Shown here: positions 6,520 to 14,104 of the stretch, piece after piece | Layout: every line of letters begins with the position of its first letter | How positions within the stretch are numbered: the first letter of the stretch is position 1 | IMG/VR virus record: IMGVR_UViG_3300007640_000291 | Location: 1-21,507 of that record | Length of the DNA stretch: 21,507 nt | Strand: one strand, 5' to 3' | Origin: a virus | The notes under the pieces: model-generated | Told to the model about the DNA's origin: nothing | Database searches by the model: none | Seen by the model: only the letters and a program-made list of their open reading frames with translations | Translations under genes and position numbers: made by a program

Positions 6520-9356
6520 TATATTGCCCTACTCATTTCTTGGAAAGTTCTGATTTGACGTGGGGTAAGGACTTTGCCGGAATCCTTAAAGAAGTAGATG
6601 GGGACACCGCTACCCATCGGATGTGAAAGAGTGTCACGGCCCACACGCATTTTCAGAACGCTGATGCCGTTGTCCACTGCAATGTCACCGAATTCAGTGG
6701 CTGCTGCGCTGTCGTCTATCGCGAACATAGACTGCCAAGCCTTATCTTGGATGTACCCTGAACCCGCTCGTTCTACTACGTCCGTGTGACTTCTGACAGT
6801 GTTCATGCCACGGGTCACTCTTTTCAACGGATCAAAATAACGCAGCGCACGAATGTTACGAATGTTGTCCTTGGAAAGTTGGTACGTCCGAGAACCTCCG
6901 CGCACGGATGAGGCCACGTCAAACATCATGCCGTGGAATATTACGTTGTCTTGTGCTTGGCTGATCAAGCGCCTAACAGTGGCGATCTGAGTTTCGCGAG
7001 TATCGAATCGACCCGCAGACACAGCCTCAAGTGCCGCCGAAAAATCTCGTTCTGAAATTCTTCCCGACGGGTCCATAGTCTTGGCGTAGTTGTAGGCCAA
7101 AGTTACAAGTGCCGCGTTTAATTGGGCATTCACACCGAGGAAGTTATTGTCCATAAATTTTTCGGACATAGCGATAATTGATTTTCGTACGTCACTGGCG
7201 CTTTGGCCCTCTTCCACAAACATGTCCTGCTCTCGGAAGAGAGTCTCACTGTCGGGATCTATGACCGTCTTAACCGTTCTCATAACGCCCGTTGCGACCT
7301 GCTTAAAAAAGGAGTCCTCAACCTTAAAGACGTTAAGAAGGAAGGCGGCTAGTTCGTCGTAGGCTCGTGATCCCGGAGGCAATCTGTTGGCGAGATAGAA
7401 CTCAACCTCGTCAGCAGTGTTAAGAAAATTTTCACTGTTGTTTTTTGATTGGCCGATATCTTCTAGGTCAATCGATCTGCCAGTCGCTGTCTGAATAAAC
7501 GCGGTGTACTGTTCCGGGGTGATTCCCACTGTTCCAAATTCCGGCTGATACTGTTTTGGAAGATCGGAACTCATATTCATAGCGATGAGGGAAAGCTGAT
7601 CTCTGCGATCAGTGATACCCCGACTAACCGGAACCATTGCGAGAGTGGCGTGTTGGCTGGTTCTCAAATCCGTATCGGTGCGAGTAAACAGACCCGCATC
7701 TTGATACCCCTTTGCCGCTTCAAACAGACGAAGAGGATCTTGAGAACCGTTGTCGATCATACCATAGGCAATGCCGTCTGTCAAGAAAAGATTTTGAGGC
7801 GTCTTTCCTTGGCTCTTCGCGATAGCCTTGACCGTTTCGTTGGCCTCGATAACTAGCGAGTCGTTTACCCGGAAGAAATCAGTGCCGAGGGGAGTGACCC
7901 CATCGTCTTCAAGTTGAGGGACAGAAACGGTTTGAACGCCGGAGGAAAGCTCCCCCGGTTTTGCGTATTGAAGATTTTCGTGGATGAACTTGCGGACAAA
8001 CGGTAACTCTTGGTACATCCGGGGTAGAACGTCTATAAAGTTAGTTTGAGGACGTTGTTCTGTGGTGCCGCCCTGCCTTGTTGTTGCCGTGCGTGTCTGC
8101 TGATTGTCAAGAATCATAAGCTGCTTGACAAGAGCTTCGAATTCACCCTGTTCTTTTGCGTCTAGATTTTTGTAGATCTCTCCTAGATCAGACCTTCTAT
8201 CCATGTTCATGAGCGATTGAAGAGGATTGTCGAAGGGCTTATCCAGCTTGAGAGGATTCGTTGTACCGAATGTCGTAGTGTCGTTGTCTACGTCTTCGAA
8301 GTCTTGCGCGTATTGTTGGAGTTGAGTGAACGCTATAATCTGCTCGGGAGTGGCGTTTTCGGGTTTAAACCCAAGATCCGTTAAGGATTTAATTGCTGCT
8401 GCACCCGACGCTTCAAGTCGAGCGGCTCCCGGTCCAGTGTCCTTCAAGTCTTCTAGCTGTTTTAGAGCTTGGTCCAGCAACGACGTAAAGTCAACGTCTG
8501 CATCGCCACTTCCGGCAGACTGAGCGTACGCCTTTTCCATCATCGTCAAAACAATGTGATCGTTCACTGCTTTCGGATTAGCACCCTTCATATACGGAAC
8601 ATCGTCGCCCTTTTCCTCAGAAGTTTTCGCCTTCGGATCGAAAATAAAGGGTGCAATACGAGACTTTGCCAACGCTATTTGAGACAAAACACCCTTCATT
8701 GCTCCGGGATCAGCATCTTCGCCTTGTGCGGCTTTAAGCTGCGACTCTATCTGAGTCAAATTCAAAGGTTCGTATGCGACAGGATCTTTGGGAATACTCA
8801 TGAGGCCGCTTATTTTACTGCGTAGCACACGTCCGAAAGGACTGTCCTGCGGATACAGGCCGGTAAAGGACTCAAAGTGTCTGATTGTTTCTTCTCGGGT
8901 GCCGGTAAAGGACAGGATATCTTTTTCGACTGTACCAATAGGCTGACTTGCTCTCGCTGTGATGATAGCTTTCGTGGTAGGGCTGAAGTTACTAAACAAT
9001 TCTTTGTTGCCCATAAACGACCGAGCTTCCCCGGCAGTATTTATGTTAGACAGAATTTTTTGTTCCCTGTCGGGGACAGGTAAATCTCGCGAGGCGTAGT
9101 TATACACTGTGGACTGCTCCACAAGAGACAAGCTATTGAAGATAGAGCCAATAGCAGGATCAACGTCCTTAGCTATTACAAAGTTGAAAGCAGACACGGG
9201 GTCAGTGAGAGAGGCCATTAAATTTTCATGCGCCGTTTCAGATCGGGCCGCAGCCTTTTCAGCCCTTTTTTTCTCGACCTCTTTTTCCGCTGCTTGCCCT
9301 GCAAGTATGCTTTCAAGGACACCGCCAATAACGCCCATAGTGATAGGATCAGCCAT
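6519..9356 (-). CDS. Large internal virion protein candidate, 945 aa
   Basis: Probably a second ejection or internal virion protein, in the place of T7 gp15 (about 747 residues) and directly upstream of the 1725-aa gene. The N-terminus has a short hydrophobic, glycine-containing helix (ITMGVIGGVLESILAG, residues 5-20) followed at once by a highly charged Lys/Glu/Arg/Ala helix (residues about 23-40), so the two could form a membrane-touching coiled-coil start. The rest is mainly helical with polar linkers; no enzymatic motif is recognised. GAGGAG seven bases before the ATG supports the start, and the gene overlaps the end of the 199-aa gene by eight bases. The stop is fused to the next start as TAATG. 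The gene is certain; the role comes from operon position and composition, not from recognised similarity. Confidence 0.6.
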   Translation of the reverse strand: MADPITMGVIGGVLESILAGQAAEKEVEKKRAEKAAARSETAHENLMASLTDPVSAFNFVIAKDVDPAIGSIFNSLSLVEQSTVYNYASRDLPVPDREQKILSNINTAGEARSFMGNKELFSNFSPTTKAIITARASQPIGTVEKDILSFTGTREETIRHFESFTGLYPQDSPFGRVLRSKISGLMSIPKDPVAYEPLNLTQIESQLKAAQGEDADPGAMKGVLSQIALAKSRIAPFIFDPKAKTSEEKGDDVPYMKGANPKAVNDHIVLTMMEKAYAQSAGSGDADVDFTSLLDQALKQLEDLKDTGPGAARLEASGAAAIKSLTDLGFKPENATPEQIIAFTQLQQYAQDFEDVDNDTTTFGTTNPLKLDKPFDNPLQSLMNMDRRSDLGEIYKNLDAKEQGEFEALVKQLMILDNQQTRTATTRQGGTTEQRPQTNFIDVLPRMYQELPFVRKFIHENLQYAKPGELSSGVQTVSVPQLEDDGVTPLGTDFFRVNDSLVIEANETVKAIAKSQGKTPQNLFLTDGIAYGMIDNGSQDPLRLFEAAKGYQDAGLFTRTDTDLRTSQHATLAMVPVSRGITDRRDQLSLIAMNMSSDLPKQYQPEFGTVGITPEQYTAFIQTATGRSIDLEDIGQSKNNSENFLNTADEVEFYLANRLPPGSRAYDELAAFLLNVFKVEDSFFKQVATGVMRTVKTVIDPDSETLFREQDMFVEEGQSASDVRKSIIAMSEKFMDNNFLGVNAQLNAALVTLAYNYAKTMDPSGRISERDFSAALEAVSAGRFDTRETQIATVRRLISQAQDNVIFHGMMFDVASSVRGGSRTYQLSKDNIRNIRALRYFDPLKRVTRGMNTVRSHTDVVERAGSGYIQDKAWQSMFAIDDSAAATEFGDIAVDNGISVLKMRVGRDTLSHPMGSGVPIYFFKDSGKVLTPRQIRTFQEMSRAI

Positions 9357-9948
9357 CTAGCGACTCCTCTTCTATATTTATGAATCCTTCGGGGGCGGGA
9401 GCCTCTTGGGGAGCTTCTGCACTTGCCCTGCCAACCTTGTCGTATCCGTCGCGGATAGTCTTGTTGATTGTTTCTCGCATCTCGTTAAACATCTTTGGAT
9501 TGTTTGTTTTCAGAAGGCGAAGATACTCTTTGTTATCCATCCGATCCCCTGCGGTAGGATCGTCTTGTTCGAACATGCGGTACGGAACGTTGTACTGTTC
9601 TGCGGTGTACGCCACATACACAGAAAGCGGACCCTTCGCAAGAAGGCCCGCGTCAAGTGTGAATTTGCCTGTTTCGAAGCCGTCCATAACCCAAGCTTCG
9701 ACGATGTGTTCTACAGAGATTCCCGCCACAAGAAGCTTTAGCAGTTCCTCTCGAAACACTTCGTCGTTGTCAATCTTGGAAGTGGCATCCTCAAGGATGA
9801 TATCTACGTCAACTTCTTGAGGGGGATTACCCCACGGCCAGTTTTGATTGTCTACGGTTAGGGATATCCCGGGAGGGGCTGCGGCGAACGGATCGCGGGA
9901 CTCGATGGCACCCCTCTGAACGTCCTTTTTATCAGAGCCTTTGAACAT
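9349..9948 (-). CDS. Conserved-looking virion-region protein of unknown function (199 aa)
   Basis: Acidic, soluble protein with no membrane segment. The N-terminal third contains Pro/Gly-rich segments (PFAAAPPGISL and NWPWGNPPQEVD, residues about 20-48), followed by helices with pattern EELLKLLVAGISVEHIVEAWVMDGF (about 67-91; shown here only as the stretch ELLKLLVAGISVEHIVEAW) and a segment ending in RMFEQDDPTAGDR. The C-terminus is Ala/Pro/Glu-rich and probably flexible. I recall the layout 'PGxSLT…WPWxxPP' from proteins in marine phage genomes that lie among internal virion genes, but I know no function for it. It sits between the 145-aa and 945-aa genes and overlaps the latter by eight bases. 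It may be a minor virion or scaffold-like component; this is inferred from the neighbours. Confidence 0.6.
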   Translation of the reverse strand: MFKGSDKKDVQRGAIESRDPFAAAPPGISLTVDNQNWPWGNPPQEVDVDIILEDATSKIDNDEVFREELLKLLVAGISVEHIVEAWVMDGFETGKFTLDAGLLAKGPLSVYVAYTAEQYNVPYRMFEQDDPTAGDRMDNKEYLRLLKTNNPKMFNEMRETINKTIRDGYDKVGRASAEAPQEAPAPEGFINIEEESLDG

Positions 9949-9964
9949 CTAATCTTGTCCTTTA

Positions 9965-10402
9965 CTAGAGGCGGGAGCGGAAAGTGCTGCGATTTACCCG
10001 TGAAGCACGGGCGCTTCCCAATGTTGTTCCGCCGTATCCACCCTCTTCAATAGTCTGCTGTGTGCTTACTCTTTTGCGAGAGATGCCCGCTTTGTAGTTT
10101 TGAGCCACGATGCGGCTAAGATTTGTGTCTCTAGCAACGTTGTCCGCAAAGTACCTGTAGGCCGATTGAATATTCGGATTTCTAAGACCTACCGGGGCAT
10201 CCATAGTGCGTAACTGGGCGCGAGGAGTAGGGATAGATGAGTCGAAGTTAAACTTTTTTTTCGGCATAAAGCCGCCTTGTTCTTTTTCAGCATCTGCACC
10301 CGCTACGGCAGTGTAAAACTGGGCACCCGTCTGAAATAACTCGAAAGCTTCTCCGAAGTTTTCCTTGACTACGTTAAAAAGTTTTAATCCCTTGTCAAAC
10401 AT
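9965..10402 (-). CDS. Basic late-region protein of unknown function (145 aa)
   Basis: No family is recognised. The N-terminal 40 residues form an aromatic-rich helix (FNVVKENFGEAFELFQTGAQF), followed by a basic linker (MPKKKFNF) and a strongly basic C-terminal half with many Arg, Ser and Asn, ending in SRVNRSTFRSRL. The helix plus basic tail would suit a DNA- or core-binding virion protein, but this is only inference. It lies one base after the 455-aa gene; GGAG six bases before the ATG supports the start. A 16-base gap with an AAAGGA site separates it from the 199-aa gene. All neighbours are probable internal virion genes, so it is likely a late structural or assembly factor. Confidence 0.6.
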   Translation of the reverse strand: MFDKGLKLFNVVKENFGEAFELFQTGAQFYTAVAGADAEKEQGGFMPKKKFNFDSSIPTPRAQLRTMDAPVGLRNPNIQSAYRYFADNVARDTNLSRIVAQNYKAGISRKRVSTQQTIEEGGYGGTTLGSARASRVNRSTFRSRL

Positions 10403-10403
10403 A

Positions 10404-11771
10404 CTAGCTCCAATTCCCGATCACCTTGATAAGGTTATTTGCGATATCAGATCGCTGCTGATCGTTGTACAACTTTTCAGTGGCAGATACTTCGAGAGAT
10501 TTCAGCATAGTCTCGTGCTGGCGCTGCTTTTCGCTCTCTGCCATAGTGAAATTAAATGTTGCGTTGTCGCGGTACATCTGCCACAACTGATTCATAGCCG
10601 TCTGAGAGGCGTTGAACTTGTTCTGTACGTTGATACGATTGGCTTCGTTTTGCGTGGCTGTATTCGCTGTGTTAATCTGCCTACGCCACTGAACGTTGGA
10701 TTGATCTATGGCAAATTTCATGTTGGCGTTAAACTTCTCACGCTGATCTGCCATAGATGCGTTGAATTCTTTGTAGGCGTTCTCTTGGTTGATATTGAAC
10801 TGCTTGACTGCCACGTCGCGGTTTAAGTTAGCAGTGTCAATCTGCACACCCAATTCAGTAAAGAACTCTTCCACTTGCAATTCGCTTTTTGCGTTGAACT
10901 GGCGTCGAGCATTCTCCGCAGCCGCGTCTGATAAAGCGGCCTGTGTTGCGGCGCTATATTTCAGTGCGTTGCTTTGCTGCTTTGCGTCAAGTTCTTTCAA
11001 GTCAATAGAAAGCAGTGCTTGTGCGTTGGATATGGCTGCTTTTGTGCGGGCATCAGCGTTTTGCCTGTCCATCGTGGCTACTTGCAAAGCGTTCTGCAAA
11101 GCCGCCTGTTGCCTGTTATCCAAATTCTTCATTTGGACAGCACCGTACATTTGGGCGTCTTGCGAGGCAATCGATATGCCCGATTCCATAACCTCACGAG
11201 TAATAGCCGCAGCAGCCATCGAAGAAGCCCCAAGACCGCGCTGCTGCATGATTGCGGTAGCTTTTCGGGCAGGACCGGAAGCCCAAGCGGGGAGAGGCTT
11301 GCCGTCCTCAATTCCCTTGAACAAATCCCCAAGCTGATATTGAACGGTGGCCCGCTCGTCTAGCTCGTCCGTGGCCGCCGTAGCGAAAGCCTCTTGGGAA
11401 AGAGCTTGCGACGATATGGCGTCGAGATCAATCAGATCAGAAGCAGTGAATTGGGACTGTGCCGCATCGGGATCTCCAAGGGCTTGAGTGGTGGCTAAAG
11501 CACTTTCCGTGGCGGCAATCTGCCCCGTAGCTGAGTCAGCGGGTTTAGTGCGCTGTTCAACTTGGTATTGTGACATATCCGCCGTAGAAAGAAGAGACGG
11601 ATCTACACCGGGCATCTGCCCCGGAGTGGTAGTTAGCTGCGCTGTGTCCGCAGGAAGAAGCTCAGACGCACTATCGACTGTTTGAAGGATGGGCTGTACC
11701 TGCGTAGCTTCGGTGCCCGCCTCTGCTGCCAGTTCTTCTGTGGTCTTTTCAAATTCGGGTTTTTCTGCCAT
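10404..11771 (-). CDS. Internal virion protein candidate with hendecad coiled coil (455 aa)
   Basis: A polar, Ala/Gln/Asn-rich helical protein that fits the T7 gp14-like place at the head of the ejection-protein block. Residues 1-150 are acidic and probably disordered. A conserved-looking segment, RGLGASSMAAAAITREVMES (178-197), is one I associate with similar marine phage proteins. From about 205 to 440 the chain is one long helix with repeated DNRQQ-like and F-N motifs; QFN, EFN and KFN recur exactly 11 residues apart at 325, 336 and 347, and another lies 33 residues earlier at 292. Such 11-residue spacing suggests a hendecad coiled coil. There is no catalytic motif. The ATG overlaps the preceding stop by one base. 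The role is inferred from family memory and position. Confidence 0.65.
   Translation of the reverse strand: MAEKPEFEKTTEELAAEAGTEATQVQPILQTVDSASELLPADTAQLTTTPGQMPGVDPSLLSTADMSQYQVEQRTKPADSATGQIAATESALATTQALGDPDAAQSQFTASDLIDLDAISSQALSQEAFATAATDELDERATVQYQLGDLFKGIEDGKPLPAWASGPARKATAIMQQRGLGASSMAAAAITREVMESGISIASQDAQMYGAVQMKNLDNRQQAALQNALQVATMDRQNADARTKAAISNAQALLSIDLKELDAKQQSNALKYSAATQAALSDAAAENARRQFNAKSELQVEEFFTELGVQIDTANLNRDVAVKQFNINQENAYKEFNASMADQREKFNANMKFAIDQSNVQWRRQINTANTATQNEANRINVQNKFNASQTAMNQLWQMYRDNATFNFTMAESEKQRQHETMLKSLEVSATEKLYNDQQRSDIANNLIKVIGNWS
10701..10901 (-). repeat. Coding repeat: 11-residue F-N coiled-coil units
   Basis: This part of the 455-aa gene (residues 291-357) encodes three consecutive 11-residue units beginning QFN, EFN and KFN, with a further QFN exactly three units upstream. 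It is a protein-level periodicity, not an exact DNA repeat. Confidence 0.6.
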
Positions 11772-11983
11772 TATTTAATTCCCATAAACACCGAGACGAC
11801 CATAGCCACGACCAAAACAGTGCTTCCCATTATCATAGCCTCGAGCCGCCACATTCGCTTGTCCAACGAATCTAACTTCCCGTGAACCAACTCACGAAAC
11901 ATAGCGCACTCTTTTTCATGCGCCTCAAGGTCCATTGCGACTTTTAATGAGTGTTCCGGAATTTGTTCATGTGCGAGTTTCAT
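11771..11983 (-). CDS. XhlA/holin-like small membrane protein (70 aa)
   Basis: The protein has an amphipathic, charged N-terminal helix (residues about 1-45, with HGKLDSLDKRMWRLE) and a single C-terminal transmembrane segment (about 49-67, IMGSTVLVVAMVVSVFMG), ending in IK. This architecture, a coiled helix then one membrane anchor in about 70-90 residues, is that of XhlA-type haemolysin/holin-associated proteins, which help phage lysis at the inner membrane. No endolysin is found nearby, so the lysis role is inferred; an alternative is a membrane-anchored virion or assembly factor. A GGTGGGG-type site precedes the ATG. The stop TAA is fused to the 455-aa gene start (TAATG), so expression is coupled to the ejection-protein block. 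The architecture is clear; the function is moderately supported. Confidence 0.65.
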   Translation of the reverse strand: MKLAHEQIPEHSLKVAMDLEAHEKECAMFRELVHGKLDSLDKRMWRLEAMIMGSTVLVVAMVVSVFMGIK

Positions 11984-11998
11984 ATCTTATCCCCACCT

Positions 11999-12511
11999 TT
12001 AGTACGCAAAAAAATTCATTGTGAACCGTGAATCGCCCTCAGTCTGCCCATAGTTAGATTTCGAGCAATGATATGGGTCACCGTAGAAAAGGACAAACCT
12101 GTTTTGAACAAACGGCACGTCTAAAATAACCGTGCCGCCATTGTCGGGGTGATTGTCAAAAAACAACGTCCCACTGTTTTGGTTTGTTTCTGACAGATAA
12201 ACAATGCCCGTACACAGGTTTTGATCTACATGAACCCAGTCTTTGCTAGTGCCGTATCGGTAATGCGTACACAGCGAAGCATGACTAAACGAAGATGGAA
12301 TAAACTCCCCAGCACAAGTCATAAACAGGCTAGATAGAACCGGGTCTGCCTTTAGATAATCTAAGCTGCGCTTCCCCGGCCAGTTGCCAGCATTAGGAAA
12401 GTCGGGATGCTCATCAGAAGTCCAATGCCCCCTCGCCTTTAGATGCTCTAGCATCTCCGGCAAATGTGGAAAAAACTCGTCAATGATAATATAGTGTGGC
12501 GATGATCTCAC
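11999..12511 (-). CDS. 2-oxoglutarate/Fe(II)-dependent oxygenase-like protein 3 (170 aa)
   Basis: A compact double-stranded beta-helix oxygenase candidate. The iron triad can be read as H94-V-D96 (in KDWVHVDQ) and H148 (DPYHCSKSN), with R162 (SRFTMNFF) as the likely 2-oxoglutarate anchor. A DUF6445-like affinity is suspected from the layout, with NWPGKRS upstream of the core, but I could not test it. The enzyme would hydroxylate or oxidise a peptide, nucleotide or small molecule using O2, 2-oxoglutarate and iron. The only sensible start is a GTG at 12511 with a weak AAGAG upstream; the gene follows the second oxygenase by four bases. It differs clearly in sequence from its two neighbours, so it is not a recent duplicate. 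The substrate is unknown. Confidence 0.75.
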   Translation of the reverse strand: MRSSPHYIIIDEFFPHLPEMLEHLKARGHWTSDEHPDFPNAGNWPGKRSLDYLKADPVLSSLFMTCAGEFIPSSFSHASLCTHYRYGTSKDWVHVDQNLCTGIVYLSETNQNSGTLFFDNHPDNGGTVILDVPFVQNRFVLFYGDPYHCSKSNYGQTEGDSRFTMNFFAY

Positions 12512-12515
12512 GCGG

Positions 12516-13124
12516 CTACGCTCTTAAAATATCGTATGGGTTTACGTCCGTGAACCATCCCGTTAGTATGTATTTTGTGCCTTTTATAGGCGGGTTTCCT
12601 CGATGGGTGTGTAAAAACCCTGCGGGAAAAACTGCGAACCTACCTGTAACGGGTGTAATTCTCATGTTTTGATACAGAAACTCTGTTTCACCGCCTTCAA
12701 AATCTCCGTTAAGGTATAGGGTCCATGCAAGTACCCTGTCCATGCTGAGGCCACGTTCGCACTCATAGTGCCACCCGTGAAATCCTCCCCCCGGAGAAGT
12801 TCTCTGCCCCTTTACATCCATACTCCAAAGGTCTCTCTGCGTTAGTATGGGGAATCTTGAAAGGTATTCTGGTAAAACTGCATTATGTAACCTGTCTAAG
12901 AACGCTTTGGTGTTTGCGCTGGAAATGAGTCCAACGGTCTTAAGACTGGCTAACTCTGCGAAATGTACGCCCTCATCTTGTCTATTTATCAGATTGTTCG
13001 ATTCGTAGGCGTAACCGCCCTCTATCAAAGTATCTATATTTTTACAGAAATCTTGACACTCTTCTGCGGACAGTAGGTTGTCTATGACAAGTATTTCTCC
13101 GTATGCGGACAATTCTATCTCCAT
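12516..13124 (-). CDS. 2-oxoglutarate/Fe(II)-dependent oxygenase, prolyl-hydroxylase-like 2 (202 aa)
   Basis: The N-terminus (ILVIDNLLSAEECQDFCKNI) is the usual start of prolyl-4-hydroxylase-like proteins. The metal site reads H119-Y-E121 (FHGWHYE), with Glu where most relatives have Asp, and H174 in LHTHRGNPP; K184 (KGTKYILTGWF) would bind 2-oxoglutarate. The core strand EGGETEFLYQ is typical. I recall WHYE and HTHRGNPP as features of a phage and bacterial subfamily, so the Glu ligand is probably functional. The ATG at 13124 is preferred over an in-frame TTG at 13142 because GAAGG lies six bases before it. It overlaps the first oxygenase gene by ten bases. Local base composition is AT-rich (hand count 20 G+C in 60 bases at 13021-13080). 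The substrate is unknown. Confidence 0.85.
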   Translation of the reverse strand: MEIELSAYGEILVIDNLLSAEECQDFCKNIDTLIEGGYAYESNNLINRQDEGVHFAELASLKTVGLISSANTKAFLDRLHNAVLPEYLSRFPILTQRDLWSMDVKGQRTSPGGGFHGWHYECERGLSMDRVLAWTLYLNGDFEGGETEFLYQNMRITPVTGRFAVFPAGFLHTHRGNPPIKGTKYILTGWFTDVNPYDILRA

Positions 13125-13660
13125 CGTGGACCTTCGAACCAAGCTACCAGTGACTTTCTCGTTCCTCGCGTTACCGGTGTAACCCGGTGAGTAAGGTATG
13201 ACGGAAAAACTAAAATAGTCCCTTTACTTTTTCTTCCGTAGGGAGGTTGTTCGGCGCGTTGAAACTCAAATTCCCCGCCGTCATATTCGTCGGGCGACGA
13301 CAACTGGACTGTCATAGATAGCTTCCTATCATACATGTTTGAGGAGTCCCACAGAACGTCTTCGTGCCAGTCGTAATGGCCATTTTCTTCGGCAAAGTAT
13401 TTCGTGTACTGGACCTCGCAGAACGGTGTAACATCGAAGTTAAAGGAAGACCTGTTAGCCTGTTGAATGTATGTCCACAAAGTCGCCTTAATTACATCGT
13501 CGTATACCCAACTTATCGAAGACTTTCTCACTGAATTTTCTTTCTTCCCTAGTGCGCTTATGCCAGCTTCTTGAGAGGAAAGTTGTTCTAGTCTTTCAAC
13601 TAAAGTGTCAACCTCGTGGGAAGGAATCACACTATCCCACATCTGCCACTCTGTCCGCAT
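13115..13660 (-). CDS. 2-oxoglutarate/Fe(II)-dependent oxygenase, prolyl-hydroxylase-like 1 (181 aa)
   Basis: A clear member of the prolyl-4-hydroxylase-like 2OG-Fe(II) oxygenases, close in pattern to PKHD-type and cyanophage enzymes. The iron ligands are H99-E-D101 (YDWHEDVLW) and H158 (SYLTHRVTPV); R168 (GTRKSLVAWF) should hold 2-oxoglutarate. Between them are the expected strands KLSMTVQLSSPDEYDGGEFEF and GTILVFPS (the former spans residues 113-133). Length is normal for a stand-alone catalytic domain and there is no signal peptide, so it acts in the cytoplasm. GGAG eight bases upstream supports the ATG. It is the first of three consecutive oxygenase genes and follows the tail chaperone-like gene by nine bases, so it is expressed late with the fibers. 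Possible roles are modification of a virion protein or of host metabolism; neither is shown. Confidence 0.88.
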   Translation of the reverse strand: MRTEWQMWDSVIPSHEVDTLVERLEQLSSQEAGISALGKKENSVRKSSISWVYDDVIKATLWTYIQQANRSSFNFDVTPFCEVQYTKYFAEENGHYDWHEDVLWDSSNMYDRKLSMTVQLSSPDEYDGGEFEFQRAEQPPYGRKSKGTILVFPSYLTHRVTPVTRGTRKSLVAWFEGPRWR

Positions 13661-13669
13661 ATTATGCTC

Positions 13670-14104
13670 CTAGATTGTGGGCCATGTCACGTTAGCCCAG
13701 ACGTATTTCCAGTCACTTTCGTTCCAAGTCATGTAGGCATTTGGATAATTAGAGGGAAGATCACGCAAGGCTTGCCTGTAAGCTGTCTGTTCAGCAGTAG
13801 GAGTCCGATCAGGCAGAACCATCCAGTCAGATGCCGCAAGTAACTTATCACGCTCATACCTTAGAAGCATCATCGCCTCTTCACCAGTAACATCTGCTGG
13901 CGGCACATAAGCACCAATAGCGCCAAAATCACCAGCCACTGCACGGTTATATATTTCAACACCATGCGGCTCATCGTCGAGGGGATTCGCTGCAAAATCC
14001 ACAAACTCATCTGAAAGATGGTCAAAGTTGACTTCGATTTCGATGAAGGTTTGTGCTGCGTTACCCCAAGCTGGGTTCCTTGCAGTTGTATATGTGTAGC
14101 TCAT
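13670..14104 (-). CDS. Tail fiber assembly chaperone-like protein (144 aa)
   Basis: The C-terminal half carries the signature of phage tail assembly chaperone proteins (Phage_tail_APC type): a helix ending in RDKLLAASDWMVLPDRTPTA, then QTAYRQALRDLP and NYPNA (residues about 83-123). The N-terminal part (YTTARNPAWGNAAQTFIEIEV) is variable and may recognise the partner fiber. Such proteins help fold or trimerise tail fibers and are normally coded next to them. Here the gene abuts the stop of the collagen-like fiber gene, which is its most likely client, with the 342-aa fiber next. There is no signal or membrane segment. The domain call is from memory of the family pattern. Confidence 0.8.
   Translation of the reverse strand: MSYTYTTARNPAWGNAAQTFIEIEVNFDHLSDEFVDFAANPLDDEPHGVEIYNRAVAGDFGAIGAYVPPADVTGEEAMMLLRYERDKLLAASDWMVLPDRTPTAEQTAYRQALRDLPSNYPNAYMTWNESDWKYVWANVTWPTI

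Noticed and set aside
9380-9820. Plus-strand frame of 146 codons opposite the 199-aa gene
   Set aside because: No ribosome site, Ser/Arg-rich shadow composition, and opposed to a coupled late gene.
10789-11337. Cysteine-rich plus-strand frame of 182 codons
   Set aside because: Antisense to the coiled-coil 455-aa gene; Ala/Gln-rich sense codons routinely give Cys/Ala/Ser-rich open frames on the other strand.
13125-13142. TTG start that would lengthen the second oxygenase by six residues
   Set aside because: The ATG at 13124 has a well-spaced GAAGG, and the extra residues are outside the usual domain start.
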